DNA from: Stenotrophomonas rhizophila
GTDB taxonomy: Bacteria; Pseudomonadota; Gammaproteobacteria; Xanthomonadales; Xanthomonadaceae
NCBI RefSeq assembly: GCF_020857975.1
Contig: NZ_JACWUO010000022.1
Span: 1 to 61,074, forward strand
Direction of reading: 5' to 3'
DNA: 61,074 bases
The notes under the pieces are model-generated. The model ran no database searches, was not told the origin of the DNA, and was given only the letters and a program-made list of their open reading frames with translations. A program made the position numbers and the translations under genes. Positions 50,014 through 58,746 of the stretch are shown here, piece by piece. Numbering within the stretch: position 1 is the first letter of the stretch; each line of letters begins with the position of its first letter.

Positions 50014-52569
50014 GTGCACAAGAAGACCTCGTTGGGGCTGGCCATCAGCCTGTCGTTGCTGGTCATGACCAGTCCGTCCGCCTTCGCCGCAGAGGCGCTG
50101 GCCAGCGGTGCCGCCGCCAGTGGCAGCGCGATCGACCTGGACCGGGTCGAGGTCCGCCCGCAGCTGGAGTCGCAGACCCGCGCGGTCGACCTCAAGCGCA
50201 GCAGCGATGCCATCGAGGACGCGGTGTCCTCCGACGCCATGGGCGTCTACCCGGACAAGAACGTGGCCGAATCGCTGCAGCGCCTGCCCGGTGTCAGCGT
50301 CACCCGCGACCAGGGCGAGGGCCGCTTCGTGGTGATCCGTGGCCTGGATGCCGCCCTCAACAGCGTCAGCGTCGACGGCATCGCCATCGGCACCCCGGAA
50401 GACTCCAGCCGCGCCGCGCCGCTGGATGTGATTCCCTCCGACTCGACCGAGCGCCTGCGCGTGGTCAAGTCGCCCACCCCGGACATGCCCGGCGACGCCA
50501 TCGGCGGCGCGATCCTGGTCGAGTCCGCCTCGGCCTTCGACCGCGAAGGCCGCAACCTGCGCGGCAAGATCGAAGCCAGCCACCAGCAGCTCTCCGCCAA
50601 TACCAGCCCGAAGGCGGCGATCAACTACAGCGAAGTGTTCGCCGATACCTTCGGCGTGGCGCTGGGCGTGAACTACCAGAACCGCAAGTTCGAGTCGGAC
50701 AACACCGAAGTGGAGTACGGCCAGTTCGACGGCGGCGACGAGGGCGAGCTGTTCGCCAACAGCCTGCAGCAGCGCAAGTACGAGATCGAGCGCAAGCGCA
50801 TCGGCGCCAACCTCAACCTGGACTGGCGCCCGGATGAAGACAACCGCTATTACCTGCGCACGCTGTACAGCCAGTTCGACGACGCCGAAACCCGCCAGCG
50901 CACCATCTTCAACTTCGGCGATGGCGAGGTCACCGCGCTGGGCAACAACCAGTACCGCGTCGATGACCTGCCGGCCGATGCGATCCAGAAGCGGATGCGC
51001 TACCGCACCAAGAAGGAAAACACCTTCACCACCAGCGCCGGCGGCGAAAACCGCCTCACCAACGCGGTGGTCGACTACAAGCTCGGCTATACCCGCACCG
51101 AAGAGCGCGTCAACGACGAGATGGAAGCGCGCTTCGAGTACGACGGCGACGACCTGGGCGCCACGGTGGACCAGAACACCGGCATCCCACGCTATACGCT
51201 CGGCGACGCGCGCTGGATGGACAACGGCAACTACGATTTCGACCGCGTAGTGCTCTCGCCCAAGCGCGTGGACGACAAGGAACACAGCGCGCAGATCAAC
51301 CTGCGTTTCGATGGCGATGCGTCCAGCTACAAGTTCGGCCTGCTTGGGCGTTGGCGCGACCGCGATGTCAACGTGGACGAGCGCGAACTGCGCCTGGGTC
51401 CGGCGATCGCGCTGTCGGACTGGACCACCGCCAGCCCCGACCATCGCGGCGGCAGCCTGGGCCAGGGCATGAGCTCGGACGCGATGCGCCGCTACTGGGC
51501 GCAGAACGGCGGCCGGTACAGCGCCCGCCCGCAGGATGCCGGCGGCAACGCGCTGACCTCGCTGGAAGAGGACTACACCGCCAGCGAGGACATCTTCGCC
51601 AGCTACGCCATGGGCACCTGGGATGTCGGCGCGCTGCGCATCATCGGCGGCGTGCGCGTGGAGAACACCCAGTTCAGCGCCACCGGCAACAACGTCGCGG
51701 TGGCCAGCAACGGCCGCAGCTTCACGGTCACGCCGTTGAGCGTGAGCCGCAGCTACACCAACGTGCTGCCCGGCCTGCACCTGCGTTACGACGCTGGCGA
51801 TGACTGGGTGCTGCGCGCGGCCGCCAACAAGACCGTCTCGCGCCCGTCGTTCGGCGACGTGGCGCCGCGCGTCGGCCTGAGCCGGGGCGACGAGGAAGTC
51901 CGGATCGGCAATCCGCAGCTGGACCCGTATGAATCGAAGAACATCGACCTCTCGCTGGAGAAGTACATCGGCAGCACCGGCATCGTCTCGCTGGGCGTGT
52001 TCCACAAGTCGATCGACGGCTACATCGTCAACACGGTGAGCAACAACGACCCGGCGTACCCGGGTTTCGAGGTCACCCGGGTGATCAACGGCAACAAGGC
52101 CACGGTCAAGGGCGCCGAGTTCAACTGGCAGCAGCAGCTCGCCTTCCTGCCGGCGGGCTGGGACGGCCTGCTGGTCGGCGCCAGCGGCACCTGGCTGGAC
52201 ACCGATTTCGACCCCGGCCTGGCCGGCCGCGAGCGCGAGGATTTCACCCTGCCGCGCGCCTCCAAGCATGTATACAGCGCGCACCTGGGCTATGAGAAGG
52301 CCGGTTTCAGCACCCGGGTGGCCGCGGTCTATCGCAGCGAGTACCTGGATTCGCTGGGCGACAGCGGCGCCTACGACATCTACGTGGCGCCCAATACCCA
52401 GCTCGATTTCAGCCTGGACTACAAGTTCACCCCCAACGTGAGCGTCTACTTCGAAGCGCAGAACCTGCTCGACAAGCCGCTGGAACTGTACCAAGGCGTG
52501 CGCTCGCGCACCCTGCAGAACGAAGAGTATGGTCGCACCTATGCCCTCGGCCTGAAGGTGGCTCTGTAA
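50014..52569 (+). CDS. TonB-dependent receptor linked to phytase
   Basis: An 851-residue outer-membrane receptor. It has a signal peptide (cleavage near AFA-AEA), a TonB-box-like IDLDRVEVRP, a plug domain (ESLQRLPGVSVTRDQGEGRFVVIRGL, DAIGGAILVES) and a 22-strand barrel ending in the C-terminal aromatic-poor strand YALGLKVAL. It starts with GTG after GGGGAAACC. Its TAA shares the A with the phytase ATG (TAATG), so the two are tightly coupled. A phosphorylated organic substrate such as an inositol phosphate is the likely ligand, by context only. Confidence 0.92.
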   Translation: MHKKTSLGLAISLSLLVMTSPSAFAAEALASGAAASGSAIDLDRVEVRPQLESQTRAVDLKRSSDAIEDAVSSDAMGVYPDKNVAESLQRLPGVSVTRDQGEGRFVVIRGLDAALNSVSVDGIAIGTPEDSSRAAPLDVIPSDSTERLRVVKSPTPDMPGDAIGGAILVESASAFDREGRNLRGKIEASHQQLSANTSPKAAINYSEVFADTFGVALGVNYQNRKFESDNTEVEYGQFDGGDEGELFANSLQQRKYEIERKRIGANLNLDWRPDEDNRYYLRTLYSQFDDAETRQRTIFNFGDGEVTALGNNQYRVDDLPADAIQKRMRYRTKKENTFTTSAGGENRLTNAVVDYKLGYTRTEERVNDEMEARFEYDGDDLGATVDQNTGIPRYTLGDARWMDNGNYDFDRVVLSPKRVDDKEHSAQINLRFDGDASSYKFGLLGRWRDRDVNVDERELRLGPAIALSDWTTASPDHRGGSLGQGMSSDAMRRYWAQNGGRYSARPQDAGGNALTSLEEDYTASEDIFASYAMGTWDVGALRIIGGVRVENTQFSATGNNVAVASNGRSFTVTPLSVSRSYTNVLPGLHLRYDAGDDWVLRAAANKTVSRPSFGDVAPRVGLSRGDEEVRIGNPQLDPYESKNIDLSLEKYIGSTGIVSLGVFHKSIDGYIVNTVSNNDPAYPGFEVTRVINGNKATVKGAEFNWQQQLAFLPAGWDGLLVGASGTWLDTDFDPGLAGREREDFTLPRASKHVYSAHLGYEKAGFSTRVAAVYRSEYLDSLGDSGAYDIYVAPNTQLDFSLDYKFTPNVSVYFEAQNLLDKPLELYQGVRSRTLQNEEYGRTYALGLKVAL

Positions 52570-53687
52570 TGCGCGTCTCCCATTGCCTGGGCCTGCTCGC
52601 GCTGGCGTTGTCCACTGCCTGTACGCCGGCCGCCACGCCGGACGCGGCGGCACCGGCCGCGCCGACGGCCGCTGCCGATGCCCCCGCTGCACGTAATGTC
52701 GCCACCGTCGCCGAGGCGTTCCTCACCCCGATGACCCCGGACGACAACATCGACTCGCCGGCCAGCTGGACCACGCCCGACGGCGCGGTGTGGCTGATCG
52801 CCACCGCCAAGGCCACCGACAAGCTGGTGGTCTACGACGGCCAGACCGGGGCGCATCTGCGCGATGTCGGCAGCGCCGGCACCGCGCAGGGCCAGTTCGA
52901 TCGTCCCAACGGCATCGCCGTGGTCGATGACCTGGTGTTGATCGTCGAACGCGACAACCACCGCGTGCAGGTGTTGCAGCTGCCGGACTTCAAGCCGCTG
53001 GGCGTGTTTGCCGGCGCCGATCTGCGCAAGCCCTACGGGCTGTGGGTCAACAAGCAGGGCCAGGGCTATGACGTCTACGTGACCGACTCCTACCATGCCG
53101 GCGAGGATGCGCAGGGCAACGACGTGCTGCCGCCATTGGCCGAACTGGACAAGCGCGTGCGCCGTTACGCGCTCACCGTGCAGGACGGCAAGGCGCAGGC
53201 CACGCTCACTGCCAGCATCGGCGATACCGGCCAGGCCGGCGCGCTGCGCGTGGTCGAATCGATCTGGGGCGACCCGGCCAATGACCGCCTGCTGATCGCC
53301 GAAGAAGACGAAAGCTATGCCAGCGAGCTCAAGGTCTACACACTGGCAGGGCGCTTCACCGGCACCACCTTCGGCCGCGATGCGTTCAAGGCCCAGGCGG
53401 AGGGCGTGATGCTGCGTACCTGCGGCAAGGACGGCTGGTGGATCACCACCGAGCAGGGCAGGCAGCGCAGCGTGTTCCATCTGTTCGACCGGCACAGCCT
53501 GAAGCACGTTGGTGCGTTCCAGGGCAACACGGTGGCCAACACCGATGGCATCTGGTCGATGCAGGCGCCGTCGGCGCGCTTCCCGCATGGCGCGCTGTAC
53601 GCGGTGCACGATGACCAGGGCGTGGTTGCCTTCGACTGGGCGAGCATCGCCAGGCAGTTGTCGCTGCCGCTGGAGTGTGGCGCGTGA
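52569..53687 (+). CDS. Beta-propeller phytase-like lipoprotein
   Basis: A 372-residue exported protein with a lipoprotein-type signal (LALSTAC, Cys18) and an Ala/Pro-rich linker. The propeller begins near residue 60 with DNIDSPASWTTPDG and shows blade landmarks of beta-propeller phytase: KLVVYDGQTG, DRPNGIAVVDDLVLIVERDNHRV, YDVYVTDSY, IAEEDE and AEGVMLRTCGKDGWWITTEQ. These enzymes release phosphate from phytate with calcium. It overlaps the receptor gene by one base and the phosphatase gene by GTGA. Confidence 0.87.
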   Translation: MRVSHCLGLLALALSTACTPAATPDAAAPAAPTAAADAPAARNVATVAEAFLTPMTPDDNIDSPASWTTPDGAVWLIATAKATDKLVVYDGQTGAHLRDVGSAGTAQGQFDRPNGIAVVDDLVLIVERDNHRVQVLQLPDFKPLGVFAGADLRKPYGLWVNKQGQGYDVYVTDSYHAGEDAQGNDVLPPLAELDKRVRRYALTVQDGKAQATLTASIGDTGQAGALRVVESIWGDPANDRLLIAEEDESYASELKVYTLAGRFTGTTFGRDAFKAQAEGVMLRTCGKDGWWITTEQGRQRSVFHLFDRHSLKHVGAFQGNTVANTDGIWSMQAPSARFPHGALYAVHDDQGVVAFDWASIARQLSLPLECGA

Positions 53688-55069
53688 GCCGCGTTCCTGC
53701 CGCCCTGACCGCGCTGGCGATGGCGCTGCTGCTGTGCAGCGGCGCTGCCCTGGCCAAGAAGAAAGCCGTGGCCGGCGCCGAGCCGAACACCCAGGTGCCG
53801 GCCGGCAACCGCCACTACGCAGCCACCGGCTTCCCGGACCGGCTGGTCGCCTCGCCGGCGCAGGACGCCGCGCGCGGCTTCTCGGTCGCCTGGCGGACCG
53901 ACACCTCGGTGCAGGCGCCGGTGCTGGAATGGGTACTGGCCGGCGACTCGCCCGATGTCGGCACGCCGACCCGCATCACCGCCACCACCCAGGCGCTGAC
54001 CACCGAACTGGGCGCGTCCCATCATCACCGTGCCGACGTGACCGGACTGCAGCCGGACACGCTGTACCTGTGGCGCGTGCAGGGCCAGAACACCTGGAGT
54101 GCATGGAACCAGCTGCGTACCGCCGGCCGTGCCGACCAGCCGCTCACGCTGTTGTATTTCGGCGACACCCAGAACAAGAACCTCAGCCACGTCTCGCGCG
54201 TCATGCGTGCCGGCCTGAAGGCTGCCCCGGACGCACGCCTGAGCCTGTTCGCCGGCGACCTGGTCAGCGGCGGCGACGGCCAGGATGACAGCGAGTGGGG
54301 CGAGTGGTTCGCCGCCGCCGGCTGGCTGCCGCAGGAAACCGCGGTGGCCCCGGCGATCGGCAACCACGAGTACTTCGAGGAATTCGAAGACACCCCGCAG
54401 GAGCGCCGGGTGCTCGGCCGGCACTGGCCGGTGACCTTTGCGTTGCCGCGCAATGGCGTGGACGCCGCCGATACCAGCACCTACTGGTTCGACTACCAGG
54501 GCGTGCGCATCGCGGTGCTCGACGGCACCTCCGCACTCGATCTGGGCACGGCCCAGGCGCAGGCCGCCTGGCTGGACAAGGTGCTGGCCGACAACCCGCA
54601 CCCGTGGAGCATCGTGCTGCTGCACCAGCCGTTCTATTCCCCGCGCGAGGGCCGCCAGAACACCGAGCTGCGCGATGTGCTGCTGCCGGTGGTGCGCCGA
54701 CACCAGGTCGACCTAGTCCTGCAGGGCCACGACCACACCTACGGCCGCCGCGGCGAAGGGCAGGGCGCGACCCCGCAGTTCGTGGTCAGCGTGGCCGGGC
54801 CGAAGCAGTACCGGCTCTCGGACGAGGCCCGCACCAGCATGGCACCGGTCGGCGAGGACACCCAGCTGTTCCAGGTGCTGAAGATCGATCCGGGCCACCT
54901 GCGCTACGAGGCGCGCACCGTCACCGGACGCCTGTACGACGGTTTCGAGTTGACGCGTAGCGCCGATGGCCGCAAGCGGAAGACCGAATTGACGCAGGGA
55001 CGCATCGCCCCCCGCGACTGTACGCGCGCCCAGACCCTCAAGGGCCGTGCCGATCGTTGCTGGGAATGA
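53684..55069 (+). CDS. Purple-acid-type metallophosphatase, exported
   Basis: A 461-residue phosphatase with a signal peptide (to ALA-KKK). An N-terminal fibronectin-like domain (GFSVAWRTDTSVQAPVLEW ... TLYLWRVQ) is followed by a calcineurin-like domain. Metal motifs in order are GDTQ, GDLVSGGDG, GNHEY, a His in VLLHQPFYS and QGHDHTYGRR. It starts with GTG overlapping the phytase stop. It probably removes phosphate from phytase products in the periplasm. Confidence 0.9.
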   Translation: MSRVPAALTALAMALLLCSGAALAKKKAVAGAEPNTQVPAGNRHYAATGFPDRLVASPAQDAARGFSVAWRTDTSVQAPVLEWVLAGDSPDVGTPTRITATTQALTTELGASHHHRADVTGLQPDTLYLWRVQGQNTWSAWNQLRTAGRADQPLTLLYFGDTQNKNLSHVSRVMRAGLKAAPDARLSLFAGDLVSGGDGQDDSEWGEWFAAAGWLPQETAVAPAIGNHEYFEEFEDTPQERRVLGRHWPVTFALPRNGVDAADTSTYWFDYQGVRIAVLDGTSALDLGTAQAQAAWLDKVLADNPHPWSIVLLHQPFYSPREGRQNTELRDVLLPVVRRHQVDLVLQGHDHTYGRRGEGQGATPQFVVSVAGPKQYRLSDEARTSMAPVGEDTQLFQVLKIDPGHLRYEARTVTGRLYDGFELTRSADGRKRKTELTQGRIAPRDCTRAQTLKGRADRCWE

Positions 55070-55116
55070 CCGTCGGGCCGGGGCGACCGCGCGCCCGGCC
55101 TTCCGAGGAGAGCATC

Positions 55117-55758
55117 ATGATGCATCGACGCAAACGTCTGGTTCACCTAGCTGCGCTGGCCATCGCCCTGCTGTTGCTGGCCGGTGCCAGCCTGGCCGCC
55201 AACGCGGTACTGCACCCGTTCCTGGCCGCACAGCCCAAGGACGCGCCGGAGGAAGCCAACCTGGCGGTGGAGATTCCGGCCGGCAGCTTCACCAAGTACG
55301 AAATCAAAGAAGACGGCCTGCTCCACGTCGACCGCTTCCAGTCCATGCCGGTGGCCTATCCGGCCAACTACGGCTCGATGCCACGCACCCTGGCCGGCGA
55401 CAACGATCCGCTGGACGCGCTGGTGCTGACCCGCGAGCCGCTGCATCCGGGCGTGATCGTGCGCTTCCGCCCGATCGGCTTCCTGAAGATGGTCGATGAC
55501 GGGGAGCAGGATGAAAAAGTGATCGGCGTACCGACCGACAAGATCGATCCCACCTACGCCGACATCCGCGACCTGGACGACCTGCCGCTGATCGAACGAC
55601 AGCGCATCGAAGCCTTCTTCCGCATCTACAAGGACCTGCCTGCCGGCCGCAATCCGGTCCAGCTCAACGGCTGGGGCAATGCCACCGAGGCCAAGGCGCT
55701 GATCCGTACCTCGATGCAGCGCTTCGATGCGCAGCAGCGGCGTGTCAAGGGCGATTAA
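55117..55758 (+). CDS. Exported family I inorganic pyrophosphatase
   Basis: A 213-residue soluble-type pyrophosphatase with an added N-terminal signal/anchor: MMHRRKRL, then a hydrophobic stretch (residues 9-27) ending ASLAANA. The catalytic core is intact: KYEIKEDG, DRFQSMPVAYPANYG, the metal motif GDNDPLDALVL (94-104) and DDGEQDEKVIGVP. GAGGAG lies 7 nt before ATG 55117. It starts 48 nt after the phosphatase, so it looks like the fourth gene of the unit. Most family I enzymes are cytosolic. Confidence 0.88.
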   Translation: MMHRRKRLVHLAALAIALLLLAGASLAANAVLHPFLAAQPKDAPEEANLAVEIPAGSFTKYEIKEDGLLHVDRFQSMPVAYPANYGSMPRTLAGDNDPLDALVLTREPLHPGVIVRFRPIGFLKMVDDGEQDEKVIGVPTDKIDPTYADIRDLDDLPLIERQRIEAFFRIYKDLPAGRNPVQLNGWGNATEAKALIRTSMQRFDAQQRRVKGD

Positions 55759-55938
55759 ATCGATCGCTACGCAGCCTCTGTAGGCGCCACCAGGTTCGTC
55801 ACATCGCCGCGCAAACGCCGCCGCGGCGTGTGAGTCGAGCATTTTCGTTCTATCCCTATGGGCGGACGGTCGGGGTTGGCCGAGAATCCTCCGGTCCGGG
55901 TTGTGCCCGCCGGTTGTTTCCCCTTAGGAGTCTTGCGC

Positions 55939-56793
55939 ATGTTCACATCCCTCCAGAATGCCGGTCTGCTCGGTATGATCCTGGCCGTATCGCCGGCCGC
56001 GCTGGCCGCCAACGAAGCAGTCGGTGATGGCCAGTATCCGTTCATCGTTTCGATCCAGAACAAGGCTGCCGGCCCCGATGCCACCCAGGCACACAAATGC
56101 GGTGGCACCCTGATCGCTCCGGACTGGGTGCTGACCAGTGCGCAGTGCGCCACGTTCTTCATGACTACCAAGCAGAATCCGGAGCCAAAGCCGGAGATGG
56201 TCGAGGTCATCGTCGGCCGCACCGTGCTTGGCGACGAAGCCCAGGGCAAGCGCGTGCAGGTCAAGGCCTTCTATCGTCACCCGCTTTACGCGGGCAATGT
56301 GTCCAACCCGACTGAAATGAAGACCGGGTACAACATCGCCCTATTCCACCTGGCCGAGCCGGTAGTGGGGGTCGACCCGGTGGCGCTGCCGGCGGCAGAC
56401 GAAACCGGTTTCGAGCTGGACGGCTTCCTGTTCGATAGCGTCGGTTGGAATGGTCAGTTCCCGACGACCACCAGAACCCTGGTGCAGCGTCTGCAGCGTA
56501 CTCAGCTGTCCTACGTGCCGCACAGCCAGTGTCAGACGCCATCTAAGGAAGGGCTGGAAATGTGTGTGGTCGACTACGCCCATGCCTGCGCCGAAACCGG
56601 TTCCAGGGTCGACAACCTGCCGGGCGACATGGGCGGTGCATTGTTTACCCTGGTCCCTGGCATCGGTCCGGTGCAGGTCGGTAGCAACGCCCGCAACCAG
56701 AGCTGCGGTGCCATCAACAAGCCGAGCGTCTACACCCGCCTGGCCAATCCGGAGATCGCCGGGTTCATTACCCGAACCCTCGGCCTGGATTGA
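55939..56793 (+). CDS. Trypsin-fold pseudoprotease, catalytic triad lost
   Basis: A 284-residue exported protein of the chymotrypsin fold, with signal peptide (to ALA-ANE) and the usual landmarks. The catalytic His is replaced by Gln69 (VLTSAQC instead of TAAHC), the Asp by Asn132 (YNIALFHL instead of DIALL) and the Ser by Met231 (PGDMGGAL instead of GDSGGP). The Cys54-Cys70 pair and Asp225, at the S1-pocket Asp189 position, remain. The rest of the fold is intact. TTAGGAG lies 9 nt before the ATG. It is probably a binding protein, not a protease. Confidence 0.88.
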   Translation: MFTSLQNAGLLGMILAVSPAALAANEAVGDGQYPFIVSIQNKAAGPDATQAHKCGGTLIAPDWVLTSAQCATFFMTTKQNPEPKPEMVEVIVGRTVLGDEAQGKRVQVKAFYRHPLYAGNVSNPTEMKTGYNIALFHLAEPVVGVDPVALPAADETGFELDGFLFDSVGWNGQFPTTTRTLVQRLQRTQLSYVPHSQCQTPSKEGLEMCVVDYAHACAETGSRVDNLPGDMGGALFTLVPGIGPVQVGSNARNQSCGAINKPSVYTRLANPEIAGFITRTLGLD

Positions 56794-56973
56794 GCGGATC
56801 GCGGTCTGCGGCTGCTGCACGGCGTGATTGCGTCGTGCCGCAGCATTGCCCCGGGATACCAGTCAATGATGCAGACTTGCATCTTCGTTGGGGCGCTGCC
56901 GGCCTGCGCAGGCTTGTTGTTTCTCTGGCTGGACCTGTCCGTAGCGCGAGCGCGGCTGGAACAACGGTGGGAA

Positions 56974-57336
56974 CTATATGCACGGTACCTGGAGGCGGGG
57001 GGCGGACGATGCGGCCCGGCCCGCGTTGGCCTTGTGTAGCCGGCGCAGGAACACGGCCATTTCATTCACCGCCTGCTTGTCGCCGTTGCTCCCGGCCACG
57101 GCACTGCCTTCCTGCCAGGCTCGGGCCGCTGCAGCCGTATCATCGACGGCCAGGTACGCCTTGCCCAGCCACTTCCAGCCCGCCGAGTAGCGCGGATCCT
57201 GTGCGACGCAGTGCTGCAGGTGGGTGACCGCCGCCGTCGCGTCGCCTGCGTCCAACAGCGCCTTGCCCAGGCCGAAGCGCAGCAGGGCGCTGTCGCGGCC
57301 GCGGTCGAGCAGGCGGTGCAGTGCGGGGATGTCCAT
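56974..57336 (-). CDS. Small TPR protein, third gene after sodA
   Basis: A 120-residue protein with one to two TPR units (LLRFGLGKALLDAGDATAAVTHLQHCV and YSAGWKWLGKAYLAVDDTAAAARAWQEG). It probably mediates a protein contact; the partner is unknown. TTGGAG lies 8 nt before ATG 57336. It starts 11 nt after the flavin reductase. The upstream 180-nt gap to the pseudoprotease shows nothing clear. Confidence 0.82.
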   Translation of the reverse strand: MDIPALHRLLDRGRDSALLRFGLGKALLDAGDATAAVTHLQHCVAQDPRYSAGWKWLGKAYLAVDDTAAAARAWQEGSAVAGSNGDKQAVNEMAVFLRRLHKANAGRAASSAPRLQVPCI

Positions 57337-57347
57337 ATGCTCCAAGC

Positions 57348-57901
57348 TCAGGCGCTGGCGAGGCGGGCATAGCGCCCGCGGTGAAAGGCGAGGGTATCGC
57401 CGGGCGCGGTATCCAGCTGCACGACCCGGCCGATGATCAGCATATGATCGCCGGCAGGCAGTGTCTGCTCGACGTTGCAGAGCAGCTGCGCCACCGCATC
57501 GCCGATCAAGGGTACGCCACTGGGGTGCTCGATCATCGCGCCGGGCAGCGCTTCGCGCCGCAGCTTCCCATCGGCGAAGTGCCGCGCGAGCGCGATCTGC
57601 CGTGCGGCCAGGATGCTGATCGAGAACGGCCTGCCGATGCGGTATGCCGGCAGGTCCGCCGAGCGCTTGGACAGGCTCCACAGCACCAGCGGCGGTTCCA
57701 GCGACAGGGACGCGAACGAGTTGATCGTCATCGCGATCAGGCTGCCGTCGTCCGCGCGTGCAGCGACGATCGCCACCCCGGTGGGGTACTGGCCGAAGGC
57801 ATGGCGCAGTGCAGCCGGGGACAGCGGCCGGTCCGGCACCGCAGCACCGGAGGGCGTGGCGAAGAGCTGCGTGCCGACGCCCGGTGCAGGACCGGCGTCC
57901 A

Positions 57902-57902
<1 letters not shown>
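57348..57902 (-). CDS. Flavin reductase-like FMN-binding protein
   Basis: A 184-residue member of the flavin reductase-like domain family. It has LRHAFGQYPTGVAIVAARADDGS, MTINSFASLSLEPPLVLWSLSKRS and FADGKLRREALPGAM near the middle, then HMLIIGRVVQLD. It would reduce FMN or FAD with NAD(P)H. Its ATG overlaps the sodA stop (TGATG). Co-expression with sodA and a SoxR-type promoter suggests supply of reduced flavin during redox stress. Confidence 0.86.
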
Positions 57903-58531
<629 letters not shown>

Positions 58532-58614
58532 GGATATCTCCGGCAGTACAGGGGAAGGGGGTCGGCACGCTGCACAGGTTGCCTGGGCGCGCCGGCATCG
58601 GTTCGACCGACGCC

Positions 58615-58645
58615 ACGATAGAACCTCAAGCATGATTGAGGTCAA
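58615..58645 (-). promoter_or_regulatory. SoxR operator and sodA promoter
   Basis: On the minus strand, -35 TTGACC (58645-58640) and -10 TATCGT (58620-58615) are 19 bp apart, the long spacing used by MerR-family activators. The spacer holds the 18-bp element CCTCAATCATGCTTGAGG (58641-58624), one half-site mismatch from the E. coli SoxR box CCTCAAG-N4-CTTGAGG. The sodA leader would be about 78 nt. Confidence 0.75.
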
Positions 58646-58746
58646 GCGCGGCGGCGTGGAACAGTGTGGGCCGCCGACGCGCGACCGCTGCCTGTCCTTC
58701 ACCTGCACTGGCTATCATTGCGTCTCGAATCTTCCGGGGTGATCTT

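Noticed and set aside
49951..52692. Very long open frames antisense to the TonB receptor and to many other genes
   Set aside because: They come from the high GC content and codon bias of the real genes. They have no ribosome sites, no recognisable domains and low-complexity Arg/Gly/Ala-rich composition.
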